Positions 9,349-18,617 of a stretch of 64,000 nt of DNA are shown here, piece by piece. The position numbers and the translations under genes were made by a program. The notes beneath the pieces were generated by a model. It ran no database searches, was not told the origin of the DNA, and saw nothing but the letters and a program-made list of their open reading frames with translations. Position 1 is the stretch's first letter. Each line of letters starts with the position of its first letter. Source of the DNA: Paracoccaceae bacterium (lineage in GTDB: Bacteria; Pseudomonadota; Alphaproteobacteria; Rhodobacterales; Rhodobacteraceae); NCBI GenBank assembly GCA_016124615.1, contig WGNF01000007.1, positions 186,001 to 250,000 on the forward strand, written 5' to 3'.

Positions 9349-10665
9349 CTAGCCTCGTCCGACCGGTGGCACCGGGCCGCGCGAAAGCTGCCGGATCGCC
9401 GCAGTCAATGCGGCCAGATCGCCGCGCAGGTCGGTCATGCTTTCTTGCCGCCCGGCCGAGATTTCTTCAAGGATCCGAAGCAGTTGCACGTCGATCGAGC
9501 GCAGCCGCATCCGGCTTTCGGCATCCACGTGCTCGCCGCCCGCCTCGTCGCGCCCGTGCTGCGACGTCAGCGCCCGTTCCTGCACCTTGGACGACCGCTC
9601 CTGCGCTTCCGCCACCCGGTCCATCGCCTCGGCGACGCGGTCCTGCCGGAACATCGCGCGTTCCATCGTCTCGATCATGCGGTCCTGCGCGATCGCGCTG
9701 CGGTCCTGCGCCTCGGCCAGCCGGGCCAGCGCGGTGCCGGTGCCCGCCACACCTTCCAGCCGCACGGTGACGCGCCCCACCGCCTCGATCAGCGCGCCCA
9801 GCCGCTGTTCCACCGAAACGCGCCCGGCCTCGGACTGGGTGAACAGCAGCTGGATGGATTCGATCTGCTCGGCCATGTGGTCCAGCACGCCGACCACCAC
9901 GCCCTGATCGAAGCCGCTTTCGCCATCGGCGCTGGCAAAGCCGATCCGTGTGATGCTTGACAGCCATTCTTCAAGCTCGCGGTAAAACCGGTTCTGGCCG
10001 TGGCTGGCGAAGAGTTCCAGCAGCCCCAGCACCAGCGAGCCGAAAAGGCCCAAGAGCGACGACGAAAACGCCATCCCCATGCCGCCAAGCTGCGATTGCA
10101 GGCCCCCCATCAGCTTCTCGAACACCTGCGTCGCCGTCTCGCCCTCTTTCGGCGCCAGCGAGCGGATGGTTTCGACAACGGCGGGAACGGTCGTCGCAAG
10201 GCCCCAGAAGGTGCCCAGAAGGCCAAGGAAAATCAAAAGGTTGGTCAGATACCGGGTAACGTCGCGTTCCTCGTCGATCCGCGTCGCCACGGAATCGAGG
10301 ATCGAGGTCGTCGCCGATCCGCTGATCTGCGACCGCGCCCCGCGCGAGCGCAAGAGCGAGGCCAGAGGCGCCAGCAGTTGCGGCGCCCGCACGCCGTCAT
10401 GCCCCGGCACATGGTTGGCAAAATCGACGATCCAGCGGACCGAGGCGAACAACTGGATCACCTGCCAGAAACAGGCGAGTACGCCGATCACGAACACCGC
10501 GATGATAACGGCGTTCAGGCCGGGGTTGGCATGGAAGATCACCTGAAAATTCGGCCAGGCGAAATAAGCGCCGATCCCCACCAGCACCAGCACGACGACC
10601 ATCGTCGTGATCTGGCGGACGGGCCGGGAAAAGTTTGCTTCAGCCTCGCGCAAGGGTGTGCCCAT
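9349..10665 (-). CDS. ExbB/TolQ/MotA-family proton channel-like protein
   Basis: The 438-residue membrane protein has spans near 20-37 and 50-72 and a conserved channel pair (LIFLGLLGTFWGLATTVPAV, then GMAFSSSLLGLFGSLVLGLL), which is the MotA/TolQ/ExbB signature. The C-terminal third is charged and helical with repeating AEAQDR/VAEAMDR-like units, probably a cytoplasmic coiled coil. I chose ATG 10665 (MGTPLREAEANFSRPVRQI); the frame is open 23 codons further up. No clear ribosome site precedes it, so the start is uncertain. Operon with the following MotB-like gene (3-nt gap). Confidence 0.85.
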   Translation of the reverse strand: MGTPLREAEANFSRPVRQITTMVVVLVLVGIGAYFAWPNFQVIFHANPGLNAVIIAVFVIGVLACFWQVIQLFASVRWIVDFANHVPGHDGVRAPQLLAPLASLLRSRGARSQISGSATTSILDSVATRIDEERDVTRYLTNLLIFLGLLGTFWGLATTVPAVVETIRSLAPKEGETATQVFEKLMGGLQSQLGGMGMAFSSSLLGLFGSLVLGLLELFASHGQNRFYRELEEWLSSITRIGFASADGESGFDQGVVVGVLDHMAEQIESIQLLFTQSEAGRVSVEQRLGALIEAVGRVTVRLEGVAGTGTALARLAEAQDRSAIAQDRMIETMERAMFRQDRVAEAMDRVAEAQERSSKVQERALTSQHGRDEAGGEHVDAESRMRLRSIDVQLLRILEEISAGRQESMTDLRGDLAALTAAIRQLSRGPVPPVGRG

Positions 10666-10749
10666 CCGGGCCAAGGCGGCCCTGTCAAAGTTTCGGAAAC
10701 AATAGGCGGCGACGGGACGGCTGCCAACCGGCAATCTGCCAATGCGGCC

Positions 10750-11301
10750 CTAGCGTTGCGCGTTTGCCCCGAGGTCACGCACCCGCGCGGCAAGCCAGTC
10801 CAGATCGGCATCGGCAATGCCAAGTTCGGCGATATGCGCAGCGGTGTTGAACAGATATTCGCGGTTCGGTCCGCGCCCGCCCACCGCCGGTGCGATCCGC
10901 TGCGCCTGCGCCTCCAGCGTCAGGCCGCCGCAGTACTGGCTGTGATCCGGGTCGATCACGAAGGTCACCGCCTCGACCGTGCGGCCATCGCGCAGCGTCA
11001 CCGGCTGGTGCGTTTCCAGATAGGCCGACGAGATCAGTTCACGTTCGCGCAGGGCGACAATGGTTTCGTCCTCGGCGCCCGGCGTCACGCGGAAGGCCAC
11101 GCCATCGCAGACCGCCCCCGCCCGCGCATCGAGCGCCAGCACCAGCCCCGGCGCCTCGATCGTGCCGCGATGGTGGATCGAGAGCATGCAGAACGACCGG
11201 TGCCAGCCGTGCAGCCGCGCGATCTGCTGTTCGGCCACCGGAAAACCCGGATGCCAGATCAGCGATCCGTAGCCAAAAACCCAAAGCGGGGTCGCCTGCA
11301 T
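10750..11301 (-). CDS. chaC: ChaC-family gamma-glutamylcyclotransferase
   Basis: Predicted to cleave glutathione to 5-oxoproline and Cys-Gly in the cytoplasm. The 183-residue protein begins with the family hallmark VFGYGSLIWHPGF (residues 8-20), which binds the gamma-glutamyl group. It contains a conserved acidic stretch RERELISSAY near residue 90 and the conserved FVIDPDHSQYCG and NREYLFNT blocks. Length is typical of the ChaC/GCG family. It is divergent from the DUF2125 gene, with a 60-bp gap. Confidence 0.9.
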   Translation of the reverse strand: MQATPLWVFGYGSLIWHPGFPVAEQQIARLHGWHRSFCMLSIHHRGTIEAPGLVLALDARAGAVCDGVAFRVTPGAEDETIVALRERELISSAYLETHQPVTLRDGRTVEAVTFVIDPDHSQYCGGLTLEAQAQRIAPAVGGRGPNREYLFNTAAHIAELGIADADLDWLAARVRDLGANAQR

Positions 11302-11361
11302 GTGTCTGGTCCTCCGTTCGCGCCCCTTGTAAACAGCACAGGTGCCGGGACGAAAGGGGCC

Positions 11362-12357
11362 ATGATGCGGATTTTGACGGGCCTAGTGCTGGGTCTCTTC
11401 GTGCTGTGGGGCGGCTGGTGGTTCCTGGCCTCGCGCACCGAACACCGCGCCGCCGTGGCCTTCTTCGCCGACCGCCGCGCCGAGGGGCTGACCGCCGACT
11501 ATTCCAGCCTTGGCGTTGCGGGCTTTCCGAACCGGCTCGATTTGACGGTGAATGACGTAGTGCTGGGCGATCCCGCCAGAGGCATCACCTGGCGAGCCCC
11601 GTTCGCACAGCTGCTGGCGCTCAGCTACAACCCCTACCATTTCATCGCCGCCCTGCCGCACCGGCAGGAGGTCGCGACCCCCGTCGGCACCTTCAGCATC
11701 ACCTCGACCCGGATGGAGGCGAGCTTGCGGATGGTGCCCGGCCTCGCCTTCGCGCTGGATGAATTCGTCGGCGTGGTCGAGCAGCCGGGCCTGACCGCCT
11801 CGGCCGGCTGGCAGGTGACGGCCGACTCGATGCGGGTGGCGACCCGCCGCGTGCCCGACCGCGCCGTGGCGCAAGAGATCGGCGCCGAGGCGGACCACAT
11901 CACGCCCAACCCGGCGCTGAAGGCGATGCTCGATCCGGCGGGCGCCCTGCCCGCGACGCTTGACCAGATCTATCTGGATGCCGAGGCCGGGTTTGATGCC
12001 GCCATCGACCGCCACGCCGCCACCCGGCCGCCGCATCTGACCGTCCTGACGCTGAAAGACGCGCATGTCGGCTGGGGGCCGATGTTGCTGTCGGCCACCG
12101 GCAAGATCACGGTGGATGCCGACGGCGCCCCGGATGGCCGCATCGCGATCCGGGCGAAGAACTGGAAGGGCATGGTGCCGGTCGCCGTCGGGCTGGGCCT
12201 GCTGCGGCCGGAACTGGCACAGACCGTCGAGAACATGCTGGCGGAACTGGCCAAGGGCTCGCCCGATCCCACCGTGGTCGAGCTGCCGCTGGAGTTTCAA
12301 AAGGGCTGGATGAGCCTTGGGCCGCTGCCGCTGGGCCCCGCGCCGCGCTTGCGCTGA
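11362..12357 (+). CDS. DUF2125 family protein, membrane-anchored
   Basis: The 331-residue protein has an N-terminal hydrophobic segment (about 4-22, ILTGLVLGLFVLWGGWWFLA) followed by a periplasm-like body with the conserved SLGVAGFPNRLDLTVNDV motif of DUF2125. Function is unknown; the family is common in alphaproteobacteria and resembles AsmA-like or lipid-transport beta-structures only loosely. Two adjacent ATGs (11362 and 11365) are possible starts; the GGGGC before them is a weak ribosome site. Confidence 0.8.
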   Translation: MMRILTGLVLGLFVLWGGWWFLASRTEHRAAVAFFADRRAEGLTADYSSLGVAGFPNRLDLTVNDVVLGDPARGITWRAPFAQLLALSYNPYHFIAALPHRQEVATPVGTFSITSTRMEASLRMVPGLAFALDEFVGVVEQPGLTASAGWQVTADSMRVATRRVPDRAVAQEIGAEADHITPNPALKAMLDPAGALPATLDQIYLDAEAGFDAAIDRHAATRPPHLTVLTLKDAHVGWGPMLLSATGKITVDADGAPDGRIAIRAKNWKGMVPVAVGLGLLRPELAQTVENMLAELAKGSPDPTVVELPLEFQKGWMSLGPLPLGPAPRLR

Positions 12358-12361
12358 CGCC

Positions 12362-13330
12362 TCAGTGGCAGTAGGCGCCGCCGTTGTAATGCGCGGTGTC
12401 GAAATGCATGTGGGTCTGATGGAAGCGGTCGCCATCCGGCCCCAGCGTGGTGCCGAAGATGCCGCAGGCGGCGTGGTAGGCGGTTTTCAGCAGCTTGCCG
12501 TCGCCCGGCTTGCGCCAGTCGCTGGCCACCATGATCGCCTTGCCGTTCGCCAGCGTGAAGCCGCCGATGTCGATCGCCTTGCCCTGCGCGTGCAGCGACA
12601 GCTTGGCGCCGCGGATGTCGTCGACCGGGCGGCATTCGTAGCTGCCAAAGACGGTCAGCGTGGCGACCCCGCCGCCGGTGGTGCCGACGGCGGGCTTCAG
12701 CCCGGTTTGCACCCAGTTCTTCAGCGCGATGGCGGTCGGGCAGTCGATCGTGGCGGGCGTCGACAGCCGCACGCCCGCGACCGCCGTCACCTTCACTGCC
12801 ACCGGAATGCCACAGCCACGAACCCGGCTGACCACCGGCGCGATGCTTTCGCCGGCGATGCCCGGATCGCCGCACAACGCCCCCTTGGCGCCCTCGGTCA
12901 AGCCTGGCCCCAACGGCGCGCGGAACATGATGCGCTGCAAGACCGTCGGCCGCGCCTCGGGGGTCGGCGTCGCCTGCGCGACAACGGCGGGCGCCACCGG
13001 CGCGGCGGTCAACCCGGCGGGGCGCTGCATCGGCCGTGGCGATACCGCCGGGGTCAGCACGGGCTTGCCCATCCCCGCCGCCGGGCGCGGCTGCGGCCGG
13101 ATCGTGGCAAGCCGGTCGCTTTGCGGCGGCGCTGGCAGCACCTCGGCAATCGGCCCTATTTCGGGATGGTGCATCGGCAGGCTGGCCAGAATGACCTGTA
13201 CGCCCGCCGTTGCCGGATCGCGCAGAAACGCCGGATTGGGCCGTGGCAGCAGCGACACCGCCGGGGCCTGCGCCTCGACCGTGCCCGCCAGCGCGCCCAT
13301 CGCAAGGGTCGCGAGCAGGAACAACCGCAT
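12362..13330 (-). CDS. Extensin-like family secreted protein
   Basis: The 322-residue protein has a signal peptide ([20 protein letters not shown]), a Pro/Arg-rich linker (about 25-160) and a C-terminal extensin-like domain with conserved cysteines and histidines: ECRPVDDIRGAKLSLHAQGKAID, SDWRKPG, and the end motif FHQTHMHFDTAHYNGGAYCH. The domain fold is related to D-Ala-D-Ala peptidases/LAS-type zinc enzymes, so a cell-wall role is possible; this is inference. Its ATG overlaps the tyrC stop by one base (ATGA). Confidence 0.85.
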   Translation of the reverse strand: MRLFLLATLAMGALAGTVEAQAPAVSLLPRPNPAFLRDPATAGVQVILASLPMHHPEIGPIAEVLPAPPQSDRLATIRPQPRPAAGMGKPVLTPAVSPRPMQRPAGLTAAPVAPAVVAQATPTPEARPTVLQRIMFRAPLGPGLTEGAKGALCGDPGIAGESIAPVVSRVRGCGIPVAVKVTAVAGVRLSTPATIDCPTAIALKNWVQTGLKPAVGTTGGGVATLTVFGSYECRPVDDIRGAKLSLHAQGKAIDIGGFTLANGKAIMVASDWRKPGDGKLLKTAYHAACGIFGTTLGPDGDRFHQTHMHFDTAHYNGGAYCH

Positions 13331-14250
13331 CAGGGGGTACCCTTCGAACGCCCGAAATTAGGAGCAGAAGTATCCTGCCCGGCCTCGATGATGCTACGGC
13401 GAATTGCGCGGGTGCGGGTGAAATAGGCGAAAAGGTGCTCGCCGTCGCCGATCCGGATCGCACGTTGCAGCGCAAAGAGTTCCTCGGTGAAGCGGCCGAG
13501 GATCTCCAGCGTCGCGTCCTTGTTGTTCAGGAACACGTCGCGCCACATCGTGGGATCGCTGGCCGCGATGCGGGTGAAGTCGCGAAACCCCGCCGCCGAA
13601 TACTTGATCACCTCGGTATCAGTGACGCGGCCAAGGTCGTCGGCGACGCCCACCATCGTGTAGGCGATCAGGTGCGGCGTATGGCTGGTGACGGCCAGCA
13701 CCAGATCGTGGTGGCCCGCGTCCATCTCGTCGACATTGGCGCCCATTTCCTGCAGGAACGCCCGCAGCTTGGCCACCGCGCCGATGTCGGCCTGCGCCAG
13801 CGGCGTCAGCAGCCACCAGCGGTTCTGGAACAGCGTCGCAAAGCCGGACCGCGGGCCGGAATATTCGGTCCCCGCGACCGGGTGGCCGGGGATGAAATGG
13901 ATGCCCGGCGGCAGATGCGGCGCCACCGCGTCGATCACCGCCTGCTTGACCGAGCCGACATCCGTCACCGTCGCGCCGGGTTTCAGATGCGGCGCAATCT
14001 CGGCCGCAACCGCCCCCATCGCGCCGACCGGCACCGCCAGCACCACGAGATCGGCATCCTTCACCGCCTCGGCCGCCGTTTCGTGCACGGTGTCGCAAAG
14101 TCCGATTTCCAGCGCGACGCGGCGCGTCTCGGCCGTCTTCGCATGGCCCGCGATCACCCGCGCCAGCCCGCCCGCGCGGATCGCATGGGCCATTGACGAC
14201 GCGATCAGGCCCAGCCCGATCAGCGCCACCTTGTCGTAGGTCACCGTCAT
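13330..14250 (-). CDS. tyrC: Prephenate/cyclohexadienyl (arogenate) dehydrogenase
   Basis: Oxidative decarboxylation in tyrosine synthesis. The 306-residue protein begins [19 protein letters not shown], an NAD(P) Rossmann motif, followed by [23 protein letters not shown], and the catalytic region [15 protein letters not shown] with its histidine. The C-terminal helical domain ([23 protein letters not shown]) is complete. The start overlaps the hisC stop by 4 bp, so hisC-tyrC are translationally coupled. Product specificity (prephenate or arogenate) cannot be told from sequence alone. Confidence 0.93.
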   Translation of the reverse strand: MTVTYDKVALIGLGLIASSMAHAIRAGGLARVIAGHAKTAETRRVALEIGLCDTVHETAAEAVKDADLVVLAVPVGAMGAVAAEIAPHLKPGATVTDVGSVKQAVIDAVAPHLPPGIHFIPGHPVAGTEYSGPRSGFATLFQNRWWLLTPLAQADIGAVAKLRAFLQEMGANVDEMDAGHHDLVLAVTSHTPHLIAYTMVGVADDLGRVTDTEVIKYSAAGFRDFTRIAASDPTMWRDVFLNNKDATLEILGRFTEELFALQRAIRIGDGEHLFAYFTRTRAIRRSIIEAGQDTSAPNFGRSKGTP

Positions 14251-15335
14251 TCCTTGGGCCCTTTGAACTGCCCGATGGCATGGGCGACCCGGCGGCAGGC
14301 GGCCTCGTCGCCGATGGTGATGCGCAGGCAGTGCGGCAGGCCGTAGCTTGCCACCCGGCGCACGATCAGCCCGCGCGCCTTCAGGAATTCGTCGCAGGCC
14401 TCGGCCTCGGCGGTATCGGCGAAACGGGCAAGGATGAAGTTCGCCGTCGAGGTATCCGACGGCACGCCCAGTTCGGCCAGCGCCTCGGCCAGCCAGCGCC
14501 GCATCCGCGCGTTCTCGGCCCGGCACTTGGCGACATGCTCCTGATCGTGCACCGCGGCCTCGGCCGTCTCAAGCTGGGTGGTCGACAGGTTGAACGGCCC
14601 GCGAATCCGGTTCAGCACGTCGATGATGGCTTGCGGGCCATAGCCCCAGCCGATGCGCAAGCCGCCCAGCCCGTAGATCTTCGAGAAGGTCCGCGTCATC
14701 ACCACATTCGCGCGCGCCTCGACCAGCGCCGCGCCACTGTCGAAGCCCGGCACGTATTCGGCATAGGCGCCATCCAGCACAAGGATCGCCTGCGGCGGCA
14801 GCCCGTCCGCCAGCCGCGCCACCTCGCCCGCGCCGATCATCGTGCCGGTCGGGTTGTTCGGGTTGGCAAGGAACACCAGTTTGGTGCGGTCCGTGCAGGC
14901 CGCCAGCAGCGCGTCGACATCGGTCGTGCGCTCGCGTTCCGGCACGGCGACCGGGGTCGCCCCGACCGCGCGGGCCGAGATGTCGTACATCAGGAACCCG
15001 TGTTCGGTCCGCATCACCTCGTCACCCGGCCCGGCGTAGGCCTGGCACAGGAAGGTGATGATTTCGTCGCTGCCGACGCCGCAAATGATCCGCGCCGGGT
15101 CAAGCCCATGCACCTCGCCGATCGCGCGGCGCAGGCTTGCGTGGTCGGTCGAGGGGTAGCGGTGCAGCTGATGCACCGACCGCAGGAACGCCTCTTTCGT
15201 CCGGTCCGAGGGGCCGAAGGGGTTTTCGTTCGACGACAGCTTCAACGCATTGGCGACGCCCGCCACATGGCTTTGGCCGCCCTCGTAAAGGGCGATGTCA
15301 AGAATGCCGGGTTGCGGGCGGATTTCGTCACTCAT
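14247..15335 (-). CDS. hisC: Histidinol-phosphate aminotransferase
   Basis: PLP-dependent class I/II aminotransferase of 362 residues, starting [20 protein letters not shown]. Family motifs: [12 protein letters not shown] (N-terminus), [21 protein letters not shown] and the PLP-lysine region [20 protein letters not shown]. Coupling to tyrC suggests it may also serve aromatic amino-acid transamination, a known dual role of HisC in several bacteria; that is inference. The in-frame extension upstream of 15335 is not protein-like. Confidence 0.93.
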   Translation of the reverse strand: MSDEIRPQPGILDIALYEGGQSHVAGVANALKLSSNENPFGPSDRTKEAFLRSVHQLHRYPSTDHASLRRAIGEVHGLDPARIICGVGSDEIITFLCQAYAGPGDEVMRTEHGFLMYDISARAVGATPVAVPERERTTDVDALLAACTDRTKLVFLANPNNPTGTMIGAGEVARLADGLPPQAILVLDGAYAEYVPGFDSGAALVEARANVVMTRTFSKIYGLGGLRIGWGYGPQAIIDVLNRIRGPFNLSTTQLETAEAAVHDQEHVAKCRAENARMRRWLAEALAELGVPSDTSTANFILARFADTAEAEACDEFLKARGLIVRRVASYGLPHCLRITIGDEAACRRVAHAIGQFKGPKE

Positions 15336-15434
15336 ACCAGACCTCCAGGGCGTCCGGGTCTGAATAAACGCGCGCGTGATGCATGACCAGCGGCATTTCC
15401 GCACGGCCGGGCCGGTTGTGTCGCGCGCGCCGCG

Positions 15435-15466
15435 AAAATGCAAAAGGCCCGCGACATGCGCGGGCC
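15435..15466 (-). terminator. Rho-independent terminator of rpsD
   Basis: On the minus strand an 8-bp GC stem (15446-15453 with 15459-15466) and 5-nt loop are followed by TTTTGCATTTT. It lies 26 nt after the rpsD stop. Confidence 0.85.
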
Positions 15467-15491
15467 CCGGCAAGACGCAGCAGAAAGCGCG

Positions 15492-16112
15492 TCAGTTCTT
15501 GGCGTAGTATTCGACGACCAGGTTCGGCTCCATCTGCACCGGGTAGGGCACATCGCCGAGCGTCGGCTGGCGGACGAATTTCGCCGTCATCTTGGAGTGG
15601 TCGACTTCGATGTAGTCGGGCACGTCACGTTCGGCCAGCGCAACAGCTTCCAGCACGATCGCCAGTTGCTTGGAACGCTGACGAATCTCGACCACGTCGC
15701 CTTCGCTGACGCGGTACGACGCGATGTTGACGCGCTTGCCGTTCACCAGCACATGGCCGTGGTTCACGAACTGACGCGCGGCGAAGATCGTCGCGACGAA
15801 CTTGGCGCGGTAGATCACCGCATCCAGACGGCGCTCCAGCAGGCCGACCAGGTTTTCGCCGGTGTCGCCACGAACGCGTTCCGCCTCGGCAAAGACCTTG
15901 CGGAACTGCTTTTCGGTGACGTCGCCGTAGTAACCCTTCAGCTTTTGCTTGGCCCGCAGCTGGGTGCCGAAGTCCGAAAGCTTGTTCTTGCGGCGCTGGC
16001 CGTGCTGGCCGGGGCCGTATTCGCGCTTGTTCAGCGGCGATTTCGGACGACCCCAGATGTTTTCGCCCATCCGGCGGTCGATCTTGTGCTTGGCAGACGT
16101 GCGTTTTGTCAC
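15492..16112 (-). CDS. rpsD: 30S ribosomal protein S4 (GTG start)
   Basis: Primary 16S rRNA-binding protein. The GTG at 16112 has an excellent AAGGAG 8 nt upstream and yields 206 residues starting (M)[20 protein letters not shown], the alphaproteobacterial S4 form. The S4 RNA-binding domain ([20 protein letters not shown] ... [13 protein letters not shown]) is intact. It stands apart from other ribosomal genes with its own promoter, a leader of about 140 nt and a terminator. S4 commonly represses its own mRNA, so the leader may be regulatory. Confidence 0.97.
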   Translation of the reverse strand: MTKRTSAKHKIDRRMGENIWGRPKSPLNKREYGPGQHGQRRKNKLSDFGTQLRAKQKLKGYYGDVTEKQFRKVFAEAERVRGDTGENLVGLLERRLDAVIYRAKFVATIFAARQFVNHGHVLVNGKRVNIASYRVSEGDVVEIRQRSKQLAIVLEAVALAERDVPDYIEVDHSKMTAKFVRQPTLGDVPYPVQMEPNLVVEYYAKN

Positions 16113-16257
16113 GGCTGATCTCCTTCGTTCGGGGGCCTTGCGGCCGATGAAGGGCGTTGTCCTTTTCCGCACCGGGGCGGACGACAGGTTTCCCCTTGCG
16201 GGGGCCACCAACACCAAATGAAAGCCCCGGCCTTGGCAGACCGGGACAAGAAGGGGG

Positions 16258-16285
16258 CTTATACAGCCGCTTTCTGCGCTGTCAA
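16258..16285 (-). promoter_or_regulatory. Sigma-70 promoter of rpsD
   Basis: Minus strand: perfect -35 TTGACA (16280-16285), 16-bp spacer, -10 TATAAG (16258-16263). Expected start is near 16251, giving a leader of about 140 nt. The leader contains a small hairpin, CCGGG at 16241-16245 with CCCGG at 16226-16230, and a CCCC/GGGG mini-hairpin near 16190-16205. Confidence 0.85.
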
Positions 16286-16301
16286 TGCGGATCGGCGCCG
16301 G

Positions 16302-17366
16302 TCAGGCGACCTCGTAGCGCAGGATCGCCGCTTCCGAGGTGGTCAGGTTGCGCCGCGCGAAACTGCCATAGCCATCCGGGTCACGGTCGAGGCCGGGAAA
16401 CAGCGCCAGCAGTTCCGCCCGCTGCACTGGGTTCACAGTGTCGAGCGAGGTATTCGAGGGGTGGAAGCTTTCGGTTTCCAGCCCGTTCGCCCAGACCACC
16501 TGATGCCGCGCCAGCAGGATGTGCACATAGGTCACCTCGCGCAGCGTGGTATCGACAAAGATGCGGCGGCCGTCCACCAGATCCTTCGCCGCCACCAGCA
16601 CCTCGGGGTCGTTGAACAGCGCCTGCGCCGCCGCCCCGCTGACCAGCATCCGGTGCTGGGGCGAGACCAGCAGATCATCCTCGGGCCGGTCGATGCCCAA
16701 TGCGCCCGCCGTCAGCCGGACCGGGCGCAGGTGCGGCATCGCGAACAGCCGCGCCCCGGTCATCTTGCGGTGGCCCGCCCAGATCACCTCTTGCGGGCCG
16801 TCATCCTTGGTCAGGATGCGGTCGCCCGGCGCCAGCGTCTCGATCTGGCGGTGGCCGTCGGGGGTGGCGATGCGGGTGCCGGGGGTGAAGCAGATCACGC
16901 CGCCCGCCAGCGGGCTGTCGTCGAAGGCCGTGCTGGGCGGCAGCGCCGCACGCACCACCCACAACTCGGCGCCTTCCTCGGGCATCTCGCCGACGAACAT
17001 CAGAAGCCGCGCGCCGCCATCCGGCGTGTCGATCAGCGTGGCGCTGTAGCTGCGCCGCCCGTCGGTCAGCACGAAACCCTGATCGGGCGCGTCATCGACT
17101 TCCGCCGCATCCGCCAGCAGCGGCCGGTTGGCCAGCGCAGCGCCAACCAGGCGGCGCACCGTGCGCGCGGCGCGGCGGCGGACATCCGCAACCTCGCTGT
17201 CGCCCGCCAGGATCAGGACACCCTGCGGCCCATCGACCCGCACCGCGGTGCCGGTCCAGCGCCAGGTGACGCCAACGCCCATCATGTCCAACGGCGCCGC
17301 CCGAAGCCCATCGACCTCGGTTTGCGCCCAAGAAATGACAAACGTGCCACGATAGCCCGTTTTCAT
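16302..17366 (-). CDS. Hint (Hedgehog/intein) domain protein
   Basis: The 354-residue protein has an N-terminal beta-rich domain of unknown function (1-155) and a C-terminal Hint domain beginning with the nucleophile-bearing motif GGVICFTPGTRIATPDG (Cys159). The Hint domain also has the block LVSPQHRMLVSG. The C-terminal His-Asn pair of true inteins is not visible at the end (EAAILRYEVA), so this is not a self-excising intein. Such Hint proteins are frequent in Rhodobacteraceae; their function is not established. Start ATG 17366 gives MKTGYRGTFVISW. The gene reads toward rpsD. Confidence 0.85.
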   Translation of the reverse strand: MKTGYRGTFVISWAQTEVDGLRAAPLDMMGVGVTWRWTGTAVRVDGPQGVLILAGDSEVADVRRRAARTVRRLVGAALANRPLLADAAEVDDAPDQGFVLTDGRRSYSATLIDTPDGGARLLMFVGEMPEEGAELWVVRAALPPSTAFDDSPLAGGVICFTPGTRIATPDGHRQIETLAPGDRILTKDDGPQEVIWAGHRKMTGARLFAMPHLRPVRLTAGALGIDRPEDDLLVSPQHRMLVSGAAAQALFNDPEVLVAAKDLVDGRRIFVDTTLREVTYVHILLARHQVVWANGLETESFHPSNTSLDTVNPVQRAELLALFPGLDRDPDGYGSFARRNLTTSEAAILRYEVA

Positions 17367-17543
17367 GTGTGACTGCCTGCTCGTTCTGCCCGAAACGTCG
17401 TCTTTTTCTGTTTCGTCAGCATTAACACGCAAGCGGCGGATTGGAAACAATTTTAGTAAAATCGGGGGTGCGGCGAAAGAAACGTGGACAATCGCGCAAC
17501 GGTCCCGGCCGCCTGCCGGGACCACCCGATCCGCCCCCCGCGC

Positions 17544-18617
17544 TCAGCCCGCCGGGCTGACCGGCAGCGTCCTGCAATCGGCGCGTGCGGACTCTTCCGC
17601 CCGATCCAGCATCAGTTGCAAGGCCGCGCCGCGGGCAAAGTCAGGCTCTGCCGCCCCCTGCCCCCGGATCGCGGCCACGAAGCGTTCGTAGACGGTCGGC
17701 ACCGGGTCAGTCTTCACCTCTGCCCAGGTCGCGGTTTGCAGATCGGGCGCAAGGCAGGCGTTCAACCGGCTGGCACCCTTCTCGAACAGCACCTCCAGCC
17801 CACCCCGGTCGCCATAGATGCGCAGCCGCAGATCGTTCAGGTGCCCCGAGGCGAAGCGGGTCGCCGAAACCGTGCCCAGCGCGCCATTCCGCAGCCGCAG
17901 ATGCATCGTCACGCTGTCGTTGGCGTCCAGCGCATAATCGCCGATCCGCCCCCCCGGCGCCTTGTCGAAGGTGGCCAGCCGCGCCGACAGTTCCGCCGGA
18001 TCGCTGCCCGCGATGAAGGTGGCGTAGTCGAGGATGTGGATGCCGACGTCGCCCAACACCCCCTTCGATCCATGCGCCGTCGACAGCCGCCACAGCCACT
18101 GGCTTTCGGTCGCCCAGTCGCCCCAGGCGGGCTGGGTCAGCCAGCTTTGCAGATAGCTCGCCTCGAAATGCCGCACCGCACCGAGGACGCCCTCGGCCAC
18201 CATCCGCGCCGCCGCCTGCAACGCGGGCACGTTGCGATAGCTCAGGTTGACCATGTTGACGACGCCCGCCCTGGCTGCCGCCGCCGCCATCTCGGCCGCA
18301 TGGGGATAGTCGGTCGCCAGCGGCTTTTCGCACAGGATGTGCTTGCCCGCCGCCAGCACCGGCATCGTCGTTGCGTGATGCACCGCATCCGGCGTGACGT
18401 TCGTCACCGCGTCGAACCCGCCCCAGGCCAGCGCCGCGTCGAGCGAGGTGAACCGCTCGGCGATGCCATGCCGGTCGCAGAAGGCCGCCAGCAGGTCCGG
18501 CCGCGTATCGACCCCGGCCACGACCGAAACGCCAGGGATCGCCTGAAACGCGGCGACATGGTTCTTCGCCATGCCACCGGTGCCCAGCACGAGGATGCGC
18601 AAGGGCGCGGCGCTCAT
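17544..18617 (-). CDS. Gfo/Idh/MocA family oxidoreductase
   Basis: NAD(P)-dependent sugar/polyol dehydrogenase-like protein of 357 residues. Rossmann motif ILVLGTGGMAKNHVAAF at the N-terminus, the diagnostic EKPLATDYP near residue 97 with the catalytic lysine, and a complete C-terminal alpha/beta domain. Overlaps the end of the ThuA gene by 4 bp, so both are made together. ThuA/Gfo-Idh pairs usually act in catabolism of disaccharides or modified sugars; the substrate is unknown. Confidence 0.88.
   Translation of the reverse strand: MSAAPLRILVLGTGGMAKNHVAAFQAIPGVSVVAGVDTRPDLLAAFCDRHGIAERFTSLDAALAWGGFDAVTNVTPDAVHHATTMPVLAAGKHILCEKPLATDYPHAAEMAAAAARAGVVNMVNLSYRNVPALQAAARMVAEGVLGAVRHFEASYLQSWLTQPAWGDWATESQWLWRLSTAHGSKGVLGDVGIHILDYATFIAGSDPAELSARLATFDKAPGGRIGDYALDANDSVTMHLRLRNGALGTVSATRFASGHLNDLRLRIYGDRGGLEVLFEKGASRLNACLAPDLQTATWAEVKTDPVPTVYERFVAAIRGQGAAEPDFARGAALQLMLDRAEESARADCRTLPVSPAG

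Noticed and set aside
7561..10665. Zorya-type anti-phage system (ZorA/ZorB-like pair)
   Set aside because: The pair is ExbB-like plus OmpA-like as in ZorAB, but no ZorC, ZorD or ZorE gene is adjacent; neighbours are clpA and chaC. In ZorAB the long tail is on the channel subunit, whereas here the very long coiled coil is on the OmpA partner.
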